A stretch of DNA of 38,003 bases from an uncultured Bacteroidales bacterium (lineage in GTDB: Bacteria > Bacteroidota > Bacteroidia > Bacteroidales > F082): positions 1-38,003 of the forward strand of contig CALBNV010000096.1 in the NCBI GenBank assembly GCA_937896895.1. Reading direction: 5' to 3'. The notes below the pieces were generated by a model, which saw nothing but the letters and a program-made list of their open reading frames with translations, made no database searches and was not told the origin of the DNA. Below are positions 15,992 through 24,543 of this stretch, piece by piece (position 1 is the first letter of the stretch; each line of letters opens with the position of its first letter). The position numbers were made by a program, and so were the translations under genes.

Positions 15992-16483
15992 CTATTCCTC
16001 CTTATTTTTAAAGTTGAACCCGAAATTGTCGAAAGAGATGTCTTTCACAGAATGCACCTTCAGGAAAATCCCTGACGTTATCAGAAATATGATGACGAAC
16101 AGTCCGGATATGAACGAAATGAGGATGGTCTCTCGGTCGGCTAACGGCATGTGGTCGTGGTTGCCGATGACGGCCATGACTTTGTAGTAAAACAAACTCT
16201 TCACTTCCGGTTCTTCCTTTTTGGAATCGTTTGATTTATTGTCTTTCCCGGCTTTGTCGGCTTCCTGTATGGCCTCGACGCGCAGCTTCTCGGCAACGTC
16301 GCCGATGCTCATCCATGAGTTTTTTATCGCCTTGAATGAATAGCTCTTGTACAGGCTTTTCACTTCTTCTTTGTCGGGCTTGCCGGCGTTCTCGATACCG
16401 CCGTATGTGCATTTCACCATCCAGAATCCGCAGACGGCGAATATCACAAGAAACGTGATGATTGTCTTGAAATTTATTTCCAT
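15992..16483 (-). CDS. Small two-span membrane protein
   Basis: A 163-residue protein with a hydrophobic N-terminal segment (TIITFLVIFAVCGFWMV, about 8-24), a charged region of about 80 residues (GKPDKEEVKSLYKSYSFKAI, then many Lys, Asp and Glu), and a second membrane helix near the C-terminus (LISFISGLFVIIFLITSGIFL, about 126-146). The central region is therefore probably outside the cytoplasm. It is the first gene of the unit with the zinc-ribbon membrane protein, separated by 2 bp, so the products likely form a complex. No family recognised. Confidence 0.7.
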   Translation of the reverse strand: MEINFKTIITFLVIFAVCGFWMVKCTYGGIENAGKPDKEEVKSLYKSYSFKAIKNSWMSIGDVAEKLRVEAIQEADKAGKDNKSNDSKKEEPEVKSLFYYKVMAVIGNHDHMPLADRETILISFISGLFVIIFLITSGIFLKVHSVKDISFDNFGFNFKNKEE

Positions 16484-16525
16484 ATTTTATAAGTTTGTGA
16501 TTTTCAAGGTTGATAACTCAACGGG

Positions 16526-16533
16526 CAAAAATA
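16526..16533 (-). promoter_or_regulatory. -7 box of the zinc-ribbon unit
   Basis: TATTTTTG on the minus strand, ending 42 bases before the ATG at 16483, fits TAnnTTTG. No clear -33 partner. Confidence 0.45.
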
Positions 16534-16702
16534 CATAAAAATATGATAGATGCGACATCGTCGCCAAATAAAAAAGAGTAAAGATTAAAGAGTAAAGTTA
16601 AAAGATTTTTGGTTTTGTTCAACGGACTTCGCGAAATCCGGGAGGGCGGCGTGGAAAGAGAGAAAACAGAAGTCAATTTAAAAATTCAAAATCACACAAA
16701 GG

Positions 16703-17444
16703 ATGAAAAAGACAATCAGATTATTTGCGACATTGATGGTGTGCATGGCGATGGCGCTGTGCGTGTCGTGCAAGAAGGACAGTGCTGAGCCGAGCGGCGG
16801 TAACACAGGCGGAGGTACAGGTGGTTACGGCATAGGCATCCACGAATACGTTGACCTCGGACTCCCGAGTGGGCTTTTGTGGGCCACATGTAACGTGGGC
16901 GCGGACAGCCCCGAGGACTACGGCGACTACTTCGCCTGGGGCGAGACGGAGGTCAAGAGTGCGTACAATTGGAATACCTACAAGTGGTACAACGGAGATT
17001 TGGACATTCTCACTAAATACTGCATAAGTTCAAGTTACGGCACGGTTGACAACAAGACTGTTCTCGACATTGAGGACGATGCTGCTTACGTGAACTGGGG
17101 CGAAGGTTGGCGCATGCCTACACGTGAAGAAGTTCAGGGACTGAAGAACACCTGCACTTGGACATGGACGACGCAGGGCGGAAAGGACGACTACCGCGTC
17201 ACAGGTCGCAACGGCAACAGTGTCTTCTTGCCGGCCGCCGGCTACTACTACGTTGGCAACCTCATACGTTGGCAACCTCAATCCTGCGGGTTCCTTCGGC
17301 TACTACTGGTCAAGTTCGCTCAGCACCGACAACCCGAACAACGCGTTCAGCTTTTACTTCAATTCCGGCAACGTGGGCATCTACAACTATTACCGCCGCT
17401 ACTATGGGCATTCGGTCCGGCCAGTCTGCCGGCCCCAGAATTGA
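16703..17444 (+). pseudogene. FISUMP-type lipoprotein, frameshifted by a 16-bp duplication
   Basis: The protein starts with a lipoprotein signal (MKKTIRLF, lipobox LCVSC with Cys23), a Gly/Thr-rich linker, and a domain of the type called the Fibrobacter succinogenes major paralogous domain, common in Bacteroidales: EYVDLGLPSGLLWATCNVG, FAWGETE, GWRMPTREE, NSVFLPAAGYYY. At codon 183 a perfect 16-bp tandem duplication (17249-17280) shifts the frame, so the current frame runs to a stop at 17485 with a nonsense tail. Removing one copy restores the expected ending (GSFGYYWSSS, YYGHSVRPVCR) and a stop at 17444, giving 241 residues. It would be an outer-membrane-attached surface protein; its function is not known. 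RBS-like AAAGG precedes the ATG. It may be a pseudogene or a reversible on/off variant. Confidence 0.85.
17249..17280 (+). repeat. Perfect 16-bp tandem duplication
   Basis: TACGTTGGCAACCTCA occurs twice without a gap (17249-17264 and 17265-17280). Sixteen is not a multiple of three, so the second copy puts the lipoprotein gene out of frame. Confidence 0.97.
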
Positions 17445-17503
17445 CATGGTCGGCTGACGACGTGCATATCTCGGCTCCGCCTTAGTGTGCACGGCAGCAC
17501 AAA

Positions 17504-17539
17504 AACTTTATGAACTTTACAAACTTTACGAACTTTTTT
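17504..17539 (+). repeat. 9-bp tandem array before purB
   Basis: Four 9-bp units: AACTTTATG, AACTTTACA, AACTTTACG and AACTTTTTT. It sits in the spacer after the lipoprotein gene and directly before the purB -7 box. Confidence 0.85.
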
Positions 17540-17541
17540 AC

Positions 17542-17549
17542 TATTTTTG
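17542..17549 (+). promoter_or_regulatory. -7 box of purB
   Basis: TATTTTTG ends 26 bases before the ATG at 17576. The upstream -33 region is taken up by the 9-bp array. Confidence 0.5.
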
Positions 17550-17575
17550 CAGATTGTTTTAGCAAATAGAAAAGT

Positions 17576-18922
17576 ATGACTATAACAGAACTTACAGCGA
17601 TTTCGCCCATTGACGGACGCTACCGCAAGAAAGTCGAGAAACTCGACGAATATTTTTCGGAATTCGGTCTCATCCGCGCACGCGTCATGGTGGAAGTGGA
17701 GTATTTCATCGCACTCTGCGAACTGCCGCTTCCGCAGCTCAAAGACTTCGACCATTCAGATTTTGAAGCTTTAAGGAATATCGTCAAGGATTTTCAAGTA
17801 GCTGACGCACAAGAGATTAAAGACATTGAGAAGACCACAAACCACGATGTGAAAGCCGTCGAATATTTTCTCAAAAAACGTTTCGACACGATGGGACTTG
17901 TACGCTTCAAGGAGTTCATACATTTCGGCCTGACCTCGCAGGACATCAACAACAGCGCGGTGCCTTACACCATGATGCAGGCCAACAACAAATTGCTTCT
18001 TCCGGAACTCGAACAGCTTGTCGAAAAACTCAACGCGATGGCGGAGCAATGGCGTGACATCCCGATGCTCGCGCACACTCACGGACAGCCGGCAAGCCCG
18101 ACACATCTTGGAAAAGAAATTTATGTCTTCGTCGAACGCCTTGAGAACCAACTCGATACTCTCGCTTCCATTCCGTTTACGGCGAAATTCGGTGGCGCGA
18201 CGGGCAACATGAACGCGCATAAGGTGGCTTATCCGCAGATGGAATGGAAAGAGTTCGCCGACGCTTTCATCGCACGTCTCGGACTGCAACGCCAGACCAC
18301 GACAACGCAAATCGAGCATTACGACGTGATGGCTGAATATTTCGACGCCGTGAAACGCATCAACACAATATTAATCGACCTGTCGCGCGACATCTGGCTT
18401 TACATCTCGATGGATTATTTCAAGCAGAAAATCAAGGCGGGCGAAGTCGGCTCGTCGGCGATGCCTCACAAGGTCAACCCGATTGACTTCGAGAACGCTG
18501 AGGGCAACCTCGGGATGGCCAACGCCATCTTCGAGCACCTCAGCCGCAAACTCCCGATATCGAGGATGCAGCGCGACCTCACCGACTCGACGGTGACACG
18601 CAACATCGGGGTGCCGCTGGCTCATACGCTCATCGCGATAAGCTCGTTGTCGAAAGGCCTTGACAAGCTCATCCTCAACGAGACGAAACTCCGCGCCGAC
18701 TTGCAGAACAATTACGCTGTCGTCGCCGAGGCGATACAGACGATCCTGCGACGCGAACAGGTGGAAGGCGCTTACGAGCTTCTCAAAGGCCTCACACGCA
18801 CCAACGAGAAGGTCACGCGCGAGTCGATCGACGCATTCATCGACCAGCTTCCTGTAAATGAAGACGTCAAGGCGGAGATGCACGCCATAACACCGGAAAA
18901 CTATACCGGATACGGCTATTAA
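17576..18922 (+). CDS. purB: Adenylosuccinate lyase
   Basis: PurB splits SAICAR to AICAR and adenylosuccinate to AMP, both with release of fumarate, in purine synthesis. The 448-residue length is typical. Family marks are ISPIDGRYR at 9-17 (substrate-binding start of the longer PurB subtype), TSQDINN (about 125-131), the catalytic histidine region LAHTHGQPASPT (about 164-175), and the fumarase/aspartase superfamily signature GSSAMPHKVNP at 292-302, whose flexible loop holds the catalytic Ser. All are intact. The gene ends 12 bp before the ABC exporter gene and may be cotranscribed with it. Confidence 0.96.
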   Translation: MTITELTAISPIDGRYRKKVEKLDEYFSEFGLIRARVMVEVEYFIALCELPLPQLKDFDHSDFEALRNIVKDFQVADAQEIKDIEKTTNHDVKAVEYFLKKRFDTMGLVRFKEFIHFGLTSQDINNSAVPYTMMQANNKLLLPELEQLVEKLNAMAEQWRDIPMLAHTHGQPASPTHLGKEIYVFVERLENQLDTLASIPFTAKFGGATGNMNAHKVAYPQMEWKEFADAFIARLGLQRQTTTTQIEHYDVMAEYFDAVKRINTILIDLSRDIWLYISMDYFKQKIKAGEVGSSAMPHKVNPIDFENAEGNLGMANAIFEHLSRKLPISRMQRDLTDSTVTRNIGVPLAHTLIAISSLSKGLDKLILNETKLRADLQNNYAVVAEAIQTILRREQVEGAYELLKGLTRTNEKVTRESIDAFIDQLPVNEDVKAEMHAITPENYTGYGY

Positions 18923-18934
18923 AATAAAATACCG

Positions 18935-20764
18935 ATGAAGAAAAACAAGAATTTCCGCAGGATCCTGCATTATGTAAAGCCATATTCCGGCAGCGTGACG
19001 TTGAATGTCTTATTCAACATTTTGGGAATCATTTTCTCGCTGTTCTCATTTTCAATGATTGTCCCGTTCCTGAATATCCTGTTCAATCCCGATAATTTGG
19101 TCACGGTTAGGCCGGAATTCTCACTCAATTCTGACACGTTGTTTGACATGCTCAATTATTGTGTGAGTTACATGATTATACATTACGGGCAATCCACCGC
19201 GTTGGTCGGGATCTGCATCATGCTTGTCACTGCGTTCATGCTTCGCAACCTGAACACATACCTCGCGCTTTATTTCATGGTCGGTGCCAGAGCCGGTACT
19301 CTGAAAGACATCCGCAATGACCTTTACAAAAAGATAATGATTCTTCCGCTTTCGTTCTACAGCAGGAACAAAAAAGGCGACATCATGGCGCGTATCACAA
19401 CCGACGTGCAGGAAGTCGAAGTGTCGATAGTAAGTTACCTTGATGTCTTTATCAAAGACCCTGTCACGATAATCGCCTATTTCCTTTTCATGCTTGGAAT
19501 CAGCTGGCGGCTCACGGTGTTTGTGCTCGTACTCCTTCCGATTGCCGGAATCATCATCGGGAAGATAGGCAAGTCGCTGAAGAAAGACTCCGTCGAAGGG
19601 CAGAGTCGTTTCGCCGGCATGATTGCTACGATAGAAGAGACTATCGGCGGGCTTCGTATCATAAAGGCATTCAATGCGATAGATTATTCCGGAAGGAAAT
19701 TCAACGAGCAGAATGAGGAATATTCAAGAGTCGTCAGACACGTGAACCGCAAGAGAGACTTGAGTTCTCCGATGAGCGAGTTCATGTCGTCTATCGTCAT
19801 TGCCATCGTGCTTTGGTTCGGCTCGACGCTTATCCTCGACGGAAATTCGACGATAACGGCGGCGAATTTCATAGCTTACATCGTGATATTCTCACAGATA
19901 ATTTCCCCCGCTAAATCGTTCTCTCAGGGTTTCTATTGCCTTCAGAAAGGCATGGCATCCGCCGACAGGATTTTTGAAGTCCTTGATGCTGAAGAGGTTA
20001 TTGTTGAAAAAGAAAATGCTCTCACTATCAGAAAGTTTGACGACAAGGTTGTTTATGACAACGTCAGCTTCCGTTACGGCGAGAACGACGTCTTGAAAAA
20101 CATCAACCTGTCAATCCCGAAAGGCAAGATGGTCGCGCTTGTGGGCGAGAGTGGCGGCGGAAAATCCACTATGGTTGACCTCCTGCCGCGTTTCTATGAT
20201 GTCTGCCAAGGCTCGATAAAGATTGACGGCACCGACATACGCGACTTGAAAATCAGCGATGTCCGCGGCCTGATGGGAATTGTGACGCAGGAAAGCATCC
20301 TGTTCAATGACACGGTGTTCAACAACATAGCGTTCGGTATGGAGAACGCGACGCGAGAGGCTGTCATTGAGGCGGCGAAGGTCGCCAACGCCCACGACTT
20401 CATCATGCATCTCGAAAACGGCTACGACACCGTCATCGGCGACCGCGGCATGAACCTCTCTGGCGGACAACGGCAACGCCTCAGCATCGCACGTGCCGTG
20501 CTCAAAAATCCGCCTATCCTCATCCTTGACGAAGCAACATCGGCTCTCGATACCGAATCGGAACGCCTTGTGCAGGAAGCACTTGCCAAAGTCATGTCGA
20601 GCAGGACATCTATCGTCATCGCACACCGCCTCTCCACAATACAGAATGCCGATGAGATAGTGGTGCTCGTCAAAGGCCAGATCGTGGAACGCGGCAAACA
20701 CGACGAACTCATCGCTAAAGGCGGAGTCTATAAGCGTCTGACCGACTTGCAGTCGTTTAATTAA
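18935..20764 (+). CDS. MsbA-like ABC exporter (fused permease and ATPase)
   Basis: A 609-residue half-transporter that should work as a homodimer in the inner membrane. Residues 1-330 carry six membrane helices and the coupling region (GDIMARITTDVQEVEVSI), the layout of type IV/B-family exporters. The ATPase has Walker A GESGGGKS (404-411), Q-loop TQES, signature LSGGQRQRLS (from about 507), Walker B ILILDEATSALD (about 526-537) and H-loop IAHRLST. All motifs are canonical, so it is probably active. Bacteroidetes encode several such exporters; lipid A/LPS flipping (MsbA) is the best-known role, but the substrate cannot be read from sequence. It follows purB by 12 bp. Confidence 0.92.
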   Translation: MKKNKNFRRILHYVKPYSGSVTLNVLFNILGIIFSLFSFSMIVPFLNILFNPDNLVTVRPEFSLNSDTLFDMLNYCVSYMIIHYGQSTALVGICIMLVTAFMLRNLNTYLALYFMVGARAGTLKDIRNDLYKKIMILPLSFYSRNKKGDIMARITTDVQEVEVSIVSYLDVFIKDPVTIIAYFLFMLGISWRLTVFVLVLLPIAGIIIGKIGKSLKKDSVEGQSRFAGMIATIEETIGGLRIIKAFNAIDYSGRKFNEQNEEYSRVVRHVNRKRDLSSPMSEFMSSIVIAIVLWFGSTLILDGNSTITAANFIAYIVIFSQIISPAKSFSQGFYCLQKGMASADRIFEVLDAEEVIVEKENALTIRKFDDKVVYDNVSFRYGENDVLKNINLSIPKGKMVALVGESGGGKSTMVDLLPRFYDVCQGSIKIDGTDIRDLKISDVRGLMGIVTQESILFNDTVFNNIAFGMENATREAVIEAAKVANAHDFIMHLENGYDTVIGDRGMNLSGGQRQRLSIARAVLKNPPILILDEATSALDTESERLVQEALAKVMSSRTSIVIAHRLSTIQNADEIVVLVKGQIVERGKHDELIAKGGVYKRLTDLQSFN

Positions 20765-20772
20765 AAAAAATG

Positions 20773-20802
20773 TTGGCCAATTGAAAAAAAACACTATTTT
20801 TG
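20773..20802 (+). promoter_or_regulatory. Promoter of the DUF5606 gene
   Basis: TTG at 20773-20775, a 19-base spacer and TATTTTTG at 20795-20802 fit the Bacteroidetes promoter well. An in-frame TTG at 20800 lies inside the -7 box and cannot be the start, which leaves ATG 20824. Confidence 0.7.
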
Positions 20803-20823
20803 CGCAAAATTTTAAAAGGAAAT

Positions 20824-21438
20824 ATGGATTTAAGTAAGATTCTTGCAATTTCAGGAAAACCAGGATTGTTCCTGATCAAGTCACAAGGAGCAGGCAAGCT
20901 CATCGTCGAGTCAATAATTGATGGCAAGCATTTCCCTGCCTTCGCAAACGATAAGATTAGCTCCCTCGAGGAAATCAGCATTTTCACAACCGATGAAGAC
21001 ACTCCTCTGAAGGATGTCTTCATGAACATTCATGAGAAATTTGGTGACAAACTTGATTTCGAAGTGAAGAAATTGTCACCGGTCGAACTGAAGGAGAAAT
21101 TCATGACGGTTTTGCCTAATTACGATGAAGATGCTGTCTATCAGTCAGATATGAAAAAAGTTTTCCAATGGTATCAGCTTCTTAATGATAAAGGTCTTCT
21201 TGATTTCACCGTTGAGGAAAAGAAAGAAGAGACGGCAAAGGAAGAGCCAGCTGAAGAGAATGAAGAGAAGAAACCGGCGAAAAAGACTGCAGCTAAGAAA
21301 GAAACTGCAAAGAAAGAGACCGTGAAGAAGGAGACAGCGAAGAAGACTACAACAAAGAAAGCCGCTGTCAAAGAAACGGCGAAGAATACTACAAGCGCTG
21401 GCACAGCAAAGACTGTCAAAGGTCTGAAGAAAGTGTAA
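20824..21438 (+). CDS. DUF5606 protein with a Lys/Ala-rich tail
   Basis: A 204-residue protein. Residues 1-135 match the Bacteroidetes family DUF5606: MDLSKILAISGKPGLFLI, KLIVESIIDGKHFPAFAN, SLEEISIFTTDEDTPLKDVF, and YDEDAVYQSDMKKVFQWY. The role of that domain is not known to me. From about residue 140 the sequence becomes a low-complexity tail with KKETAKKETVKKETAKK and similar steps, which looks like the Lys/Ala-rich tails of histone H1-like and other nucleic-acid-binding bacterial proteins. The tail is acidic at first (EEKKEETAKEEPAEENEE), then basic. The start is fixed by the promoter at 20795-20802 and AAAGGA just before the ATG. A terminator follows. Confidence 0.85.
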   Translation: MDLSKILAISGKPGLFLIKSQGAGKLIVESIIDGKHFPAFANDKISSLEEISIFTTDEDTPLKDVFMNIHEKFGDKLDFEVKKLSPVELKEKFMTVLPNYDEDAVYQSDMKKVFQWYQLLNDKGLLDFTVEEKKEETAKEEPAEENEEKKPAKKTAAKKETAKKETVKKETAKKTTTKKAAVKETAKNTTSAGTAKTVKGLKKV

Positions 21439-21460
21439 CCGCCTGATTTATAAATGTTAT

Positions 21461-21495
21461 AGTCCGGTGGAATTTGTTTTCACTGGACTTTTTTG
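21461..21495 (+). terminator. Intrinsic terminator after the DUF5606 gene
   Basis: A 9-bp stem pairs 21461-21469 (AGTCCGGTG) with 21481-21489 (CACTGGACT), with one G-U pair, an 11-base loop and a T-run directly after. Confidence 0.85.
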
Positions 21496-21527
21496 TGATA
21501 TTTGGTCTTTGAGAAACAGTTTTTAGC

Positions 21528-22292
21528 ATGAAAAAGATTTCAGACTTTACGGTTGTCGGGAAACAGTCATGGCGGCGTGCCGCGTGTCTCCGTCTCAAAT
21601 GTGATGACAAACTGCCGGAAATACGTGGCGGACAGTTTGTCCAAGTGCGTGTCGATGGCGGTCGGCAGACTTATCTTCGTCGCCCCATCTCTATTCATGA
21701 CGTTGATTGTCAGAATAATACCATCGACCTGCTCATTCAGGAGAAACATGAAGGCACAAAGATTCTGTGCGGATTGCCTGTCGGCTCAAAGCTGAATCTC
21801 GTTTATCCTTTGGGCAACGGCTTCACGATGCCTGAAAATGATGACGAGATTCTGCTTGTCGGCGGCGGCATCGGTATCGCACCGCTGCTTTATTTCGCAA
21901 AGACAATAAAGGAAAAACGCAATAAAAAAGTCTCGTTCCTACTCGGAGGCCGTTCGTCAGACGACCTGATCCTTCTTGAACGTTTTCGCGAAGTGGGGGA
22001 GGTGTTCATCACGACAAACGACGGAAGCCTCGGCGAATGTGGCTTTGTGACGCAGCATTCCCTTTGGAATGTCAAGAAAATCAATAAGATATACGCTTGT
22101 GGCCCTGTGCCGATGATGAAAGCTGTGGCGAAAGTCGCACGGGAAAAAGACATTTGGTGCGAAGTGTCGCTCGAGAATCAGATGGCGTGTGGCATCGGCG
22201 CATGTTTGTGCTGCGTCGAAAACACCAAGGAAGGCAATGTCTGCGTCTGCAAAGAAGGTCCGGTCTTTAACATAAATCGTTTGCTATGGTGA
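21528..22292 (+). CDS. pyrK: Dihydroorotate dehydrogenase electron transfer subunit
   Basis: PyrK carries electrons from PyrD to NAD through FAD and a [2Fe-2S] cluster, in pyrimidine synthesis. The 254-residue length is typical. FAD-binding RRPISIHD is at 51-58, the NAD-binding GGGIGIAPL at 112-120, CGPVPMM at 191-197, and the cluster ligands are Cys221, Cys226, Cys229 and Cys241 (pattern C-x4-C-x2-C-x11-C). All are present. It overlaps pyrD by 7 bp, as expected for the two subunits of the class 1B enzyme. Confidence 0.94.
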   Translation: MKKISDFTVVGKQSWRRAACLRLKCDDKLPEIRGGQFVQVRVDGGRQTYLRRPISIHDVDCQNNTIDLLIQEKHEGTKILCGLPVGSKLNLVYPLGNGFTMPENDDEILLVGGGIGIAPLLYFAKTIKEKRNKKVSFLLGGRSSDDLILLERFREVGEVFITTNDGSLGECGFVTQHSLWNVKKINKIYACGPVPMMKAVAKVAREKDIWCEVSLENQMACGIGACLCCVENTKEGNVCVCKEGPVFNINRLLW

Positions 22293-23197
22293 ATACAGAA
22301 ATAAAGCTCAAAGGTCTCACACTCAAAAACCCGGTCATGACAGCGTCCGGGACCTTCGGTTATGGTGAGGAATACACTGATTTCGTGGATCTTGCGGAAC
22401 TTGGCGGCATCGTCGTGAAAGGCACGACGCTGAATCACCGCGAAGGCAACCCGTACCCGCGTATGGCTGAGACACCGATGGGAATGCTTAACTGCGTCGG
22501 ACTTCAAAACAAAGGTGTCGATTATTTCATCAATGCGATTTATCCTCGCGTCAAAGATTTCGACACAAATGTCATTGTGAACGTAAGTGGCTCAAACATT
22601 GACGATTACGTCGCCGCCGCCGCGAAGATTGACGCTCTGGAGAAAATCCCTGCCGTCGAACTCAACGTCTCATGCCCCAACGTGAAACAGGGCGGCATGG
22701 CGTTCGGCGTGACGTGCTCGGGAATAGAACAAGTTGTCAAAGCAGTCCGTGATGCATATCATAAACACTTGATAGTCAAGCTGTCGCCTAATGTGACAAA
22801 CATCGCCGAGATTGCAAAAGCCGCAGAAGCCGCCGGCGCCGACTCGGTGTCGTTGATAAATACCCTTCTCGGAATGGCCATCGACGCGGAGACCCGCAAG
22901 CCGGTTCTTTCTATGATAACAGGCGGACTGTCAGGTGCTTGCGTGAAACCCGTCGCGTTGAGGATGGTGTGGCAGGTCGCCAAAGCAGTGAAGATACCGG
23001 TAATCGGACTCGGAGGCATCTCTTCCGCCACCGACGCGATAGAGTTCCTGCTTGCAGGCGCGTCGGCGATAGAGATAGGAACGGCAAACTTCATCGATCC
23101 GGCTATATCTGCAAAGGTCGCAAGAGGCATCGTCGAATATTGCGAACGTCATCAAGTGAATGATGTCAATGAACTGATAGGCGGATTGATTGTTTGA
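22286..23197 (+). CDS. pyrD: Dihydroorotate dehydrogenase, class 1B catalytic subunit
   Basis: PyrD oxidises dihydroorotate to orotate using FMN. The 303-residue length and pairing with pyrK identify the class 1B, NAD-linked, cytoplasmic form. Visible features are TASGTFGYG at 19-27, Lys45 in VVKGTTLN, the catalytic loop ELNVSCPNVKQGG with the active-site base Cys130, KLSPNVTNI, and the FMN phosphate site GLGGISSATDAIEFLLAGA. All are intact. The stop is 2 bp before the start of the next gene, a membrane protein with different codon use. Confidence 0.96.
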   Translation: MVNTEIKLKGLTLKNPVMTASGTFGYGEEYTDFVDLAELGGIVVKGTTLNHREGNPYPRMAETPMGMLNCVGLQNKGVDYFINAIYPRVKDFDTNVIVNVSGSNIDDYVAAAAKIDALEKIPAVELNVSCPNVKQGGMAFGVTCSGIEQVVKAVRDAYHKHLIVKLSPNVTNIAEIAKAAEAAGADSVSLINTLLGMAIDAETRKPVLSMITGGLSGACVKPVALRMVWQVAKAVKIPVIGLGGISSATDAIEFLLAGASAIEIGTANFIDPAISAKVARGIVEYCERHQVNDVNELIGGLIV

Positions 23198-23199
23198 AG

Positions 23200-24543
23200 A
23201 TGAAAGATACATCATATAAATCGCTTAGTATAAAGAGTTTAGCTCTGTATTTTATTATTCTTATATTAGTTGGTGTTGTATTCCATAATCATTTCGTAGG
23301 TTGGCACTGGGTGCTTTGGGGTGTCGGCGCGACAACGTTTTTCTTCTTGGGATCATGGCAGTTTATTGAAAGATCAGGAAACATGAACCCAAAGAGATTT
23401 TTGCTGTTTGTTTTTGTTTTTGCATTGGTTATCAGGGTGTTGTATGTCTGGCTGATGTGTTATTACTACACTTTTAAGACAGGGATTCCGCTTGAATACG
23501 GTGCCATCGACAGTTTGAGCTATCATCGTAACGCCTTGCAATTCGGTAAGATTATTGAAAGTGGTCATTTACATGAATTTATAAATGCAATTTATTCACA
23601 CCATATTGCGTTTTCCGACTTGGGTTATGTGATAACGCTTGCCTGCGTCTATAGTGTTTTTGGTCCTAACATATTGATTCCGCATATTTTACATTCTTTG
23701 CTAAGCGCGTATGTTTGCGTGTTGACCTACAGGCTTTCAGACCGTTTGTTTGACAACCGCACAGCAAGGATTGCGGCAGTGATGAGCGCCTTTATGCCAC
23801 TTTTTATTTACTATTGCGGTCTTCACCTGAAGGAAATGGATTTCGCGTTTTTCCTGATTCTGTGCATTGAAAGAATAGATTTCGTGATGCGCGAACGGAA
23901 AAACCTTGTGTGGAACATATTCCTGATACTTTTTTCTTCATTGATGATTTTCTCCTATCGGGTGATTACGGGCTTATGCCTTTTTGTCTCGTTTTTTGTG
24001 TATATCTTTGTTAATCAACATATAGCAAGAAAGGTAAGGGCGATCAGCGTGTCTGTGGCAGTCGCGTCTTTGGCTTTGTTTGTTTTTAGTGGAGTTGGTT
24101 GGGAAATAAAAAATACAATATTGTATGCGATTGCACACGTTGACTATAACTTCCAGTATCTGCCAGGTGCCTTCGTGCTTCCGTTACCCAAGTTGACCGT
24201 TGATGGCAATGAAAACCTGAAACTCATAAATGGTATGGTGTTTGTTAAAAACATCATTGGATTCTTTGCAATGTATTCATTGACAATAGCTTATCGCGAG
24301 AAAAAACTACGCGATATAAGCCTGTTGGCACTTGTCCCGATAACGTATCTTGCGATAGTCTCAAGCATCTGTTTCTTCTCAATAGAGCGTTTTTATTTCC
24401 CGGCTCTGCCTTGCCTGACAGTCTTGGCCGCCTATGCAATCGCTCATTTTGAGAAAAAAGACATGAAATGGTTCAATGCCTATCTCGTCGTTTTGCTCGT
24501 CGCAATAATTTTTTGGAGTTATTACAACGTAATCACTTCATAA
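23200..24543 (+). CDS. Multi-pass membrane protein, GT-C glycosyltransferase-like
   Basis: A 447-residue membrane protein with about ten hydrophobic helices. The layout fits the GT39/PMT-like GT-C fold: an early helix followed by IRVLYVWL and an external loop with DSLSYHRNALQFG, a loop around residue 100 where GT-C enzymes keep their catalytic Asp, and repeated helices ending in a short charged loop (YREKKLRD). GT-C enzymes transfer sugars from lipid-linked donors on the outer face of the inner membrane. The ATG at 23200 is preferred over the TTG at 23194, which lies inside the end of pyrD. The gene is more AT-rich than pyrD. Its 3-prime end abuts murB with no gap. The exact role is unknown. 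Confidence 0.7.
   Translation: MKDTSYKSLSIKSLALYFIILILVGVVFHNHFVGWHWVLWGVGATTFFFLGSWQFIERSGNMNPKRFLLFVFVFALVIRVLYVWLMCYYYTFKTGIPLEYGAIDSLSYHRNALQFGKIIESGHLHEFINAIYSHHIAFSDLGYVITLACVYSVFGPNILIPHILHSLLSAYVCVLTYRLSDRLFDNRTARIAAVMSAFMPLFIYYCGLHLKEMDFAFFLILCIERIDFVMRERKNLVWNIFLILFSSLMIFSYRVITGLCLFVSFFVYIFVNQHIARKVRAISVSVAVASLALFVFSGVGWEIKNTILYAIAHVDYNFQYLPGAFVLPLPKLTVDGNENLKLINGMVFVKNIIGFFAMYSLTIAYREKKLRDISLLALVPITYLAIVSSICFFSIERFYFPALPCLTVLAAYAIAHFEKKDMKWFNAYLVVLLVAIIFWSYYNVITS

Noticed and set aside
16624..16639. Near-palindrome GGACTTCGCGAAATCC upstream of the lipoprotein gene, considered as an operator.
   Set aside because: Only one copy, one mismatch, and no local regulator; too little to support a site.
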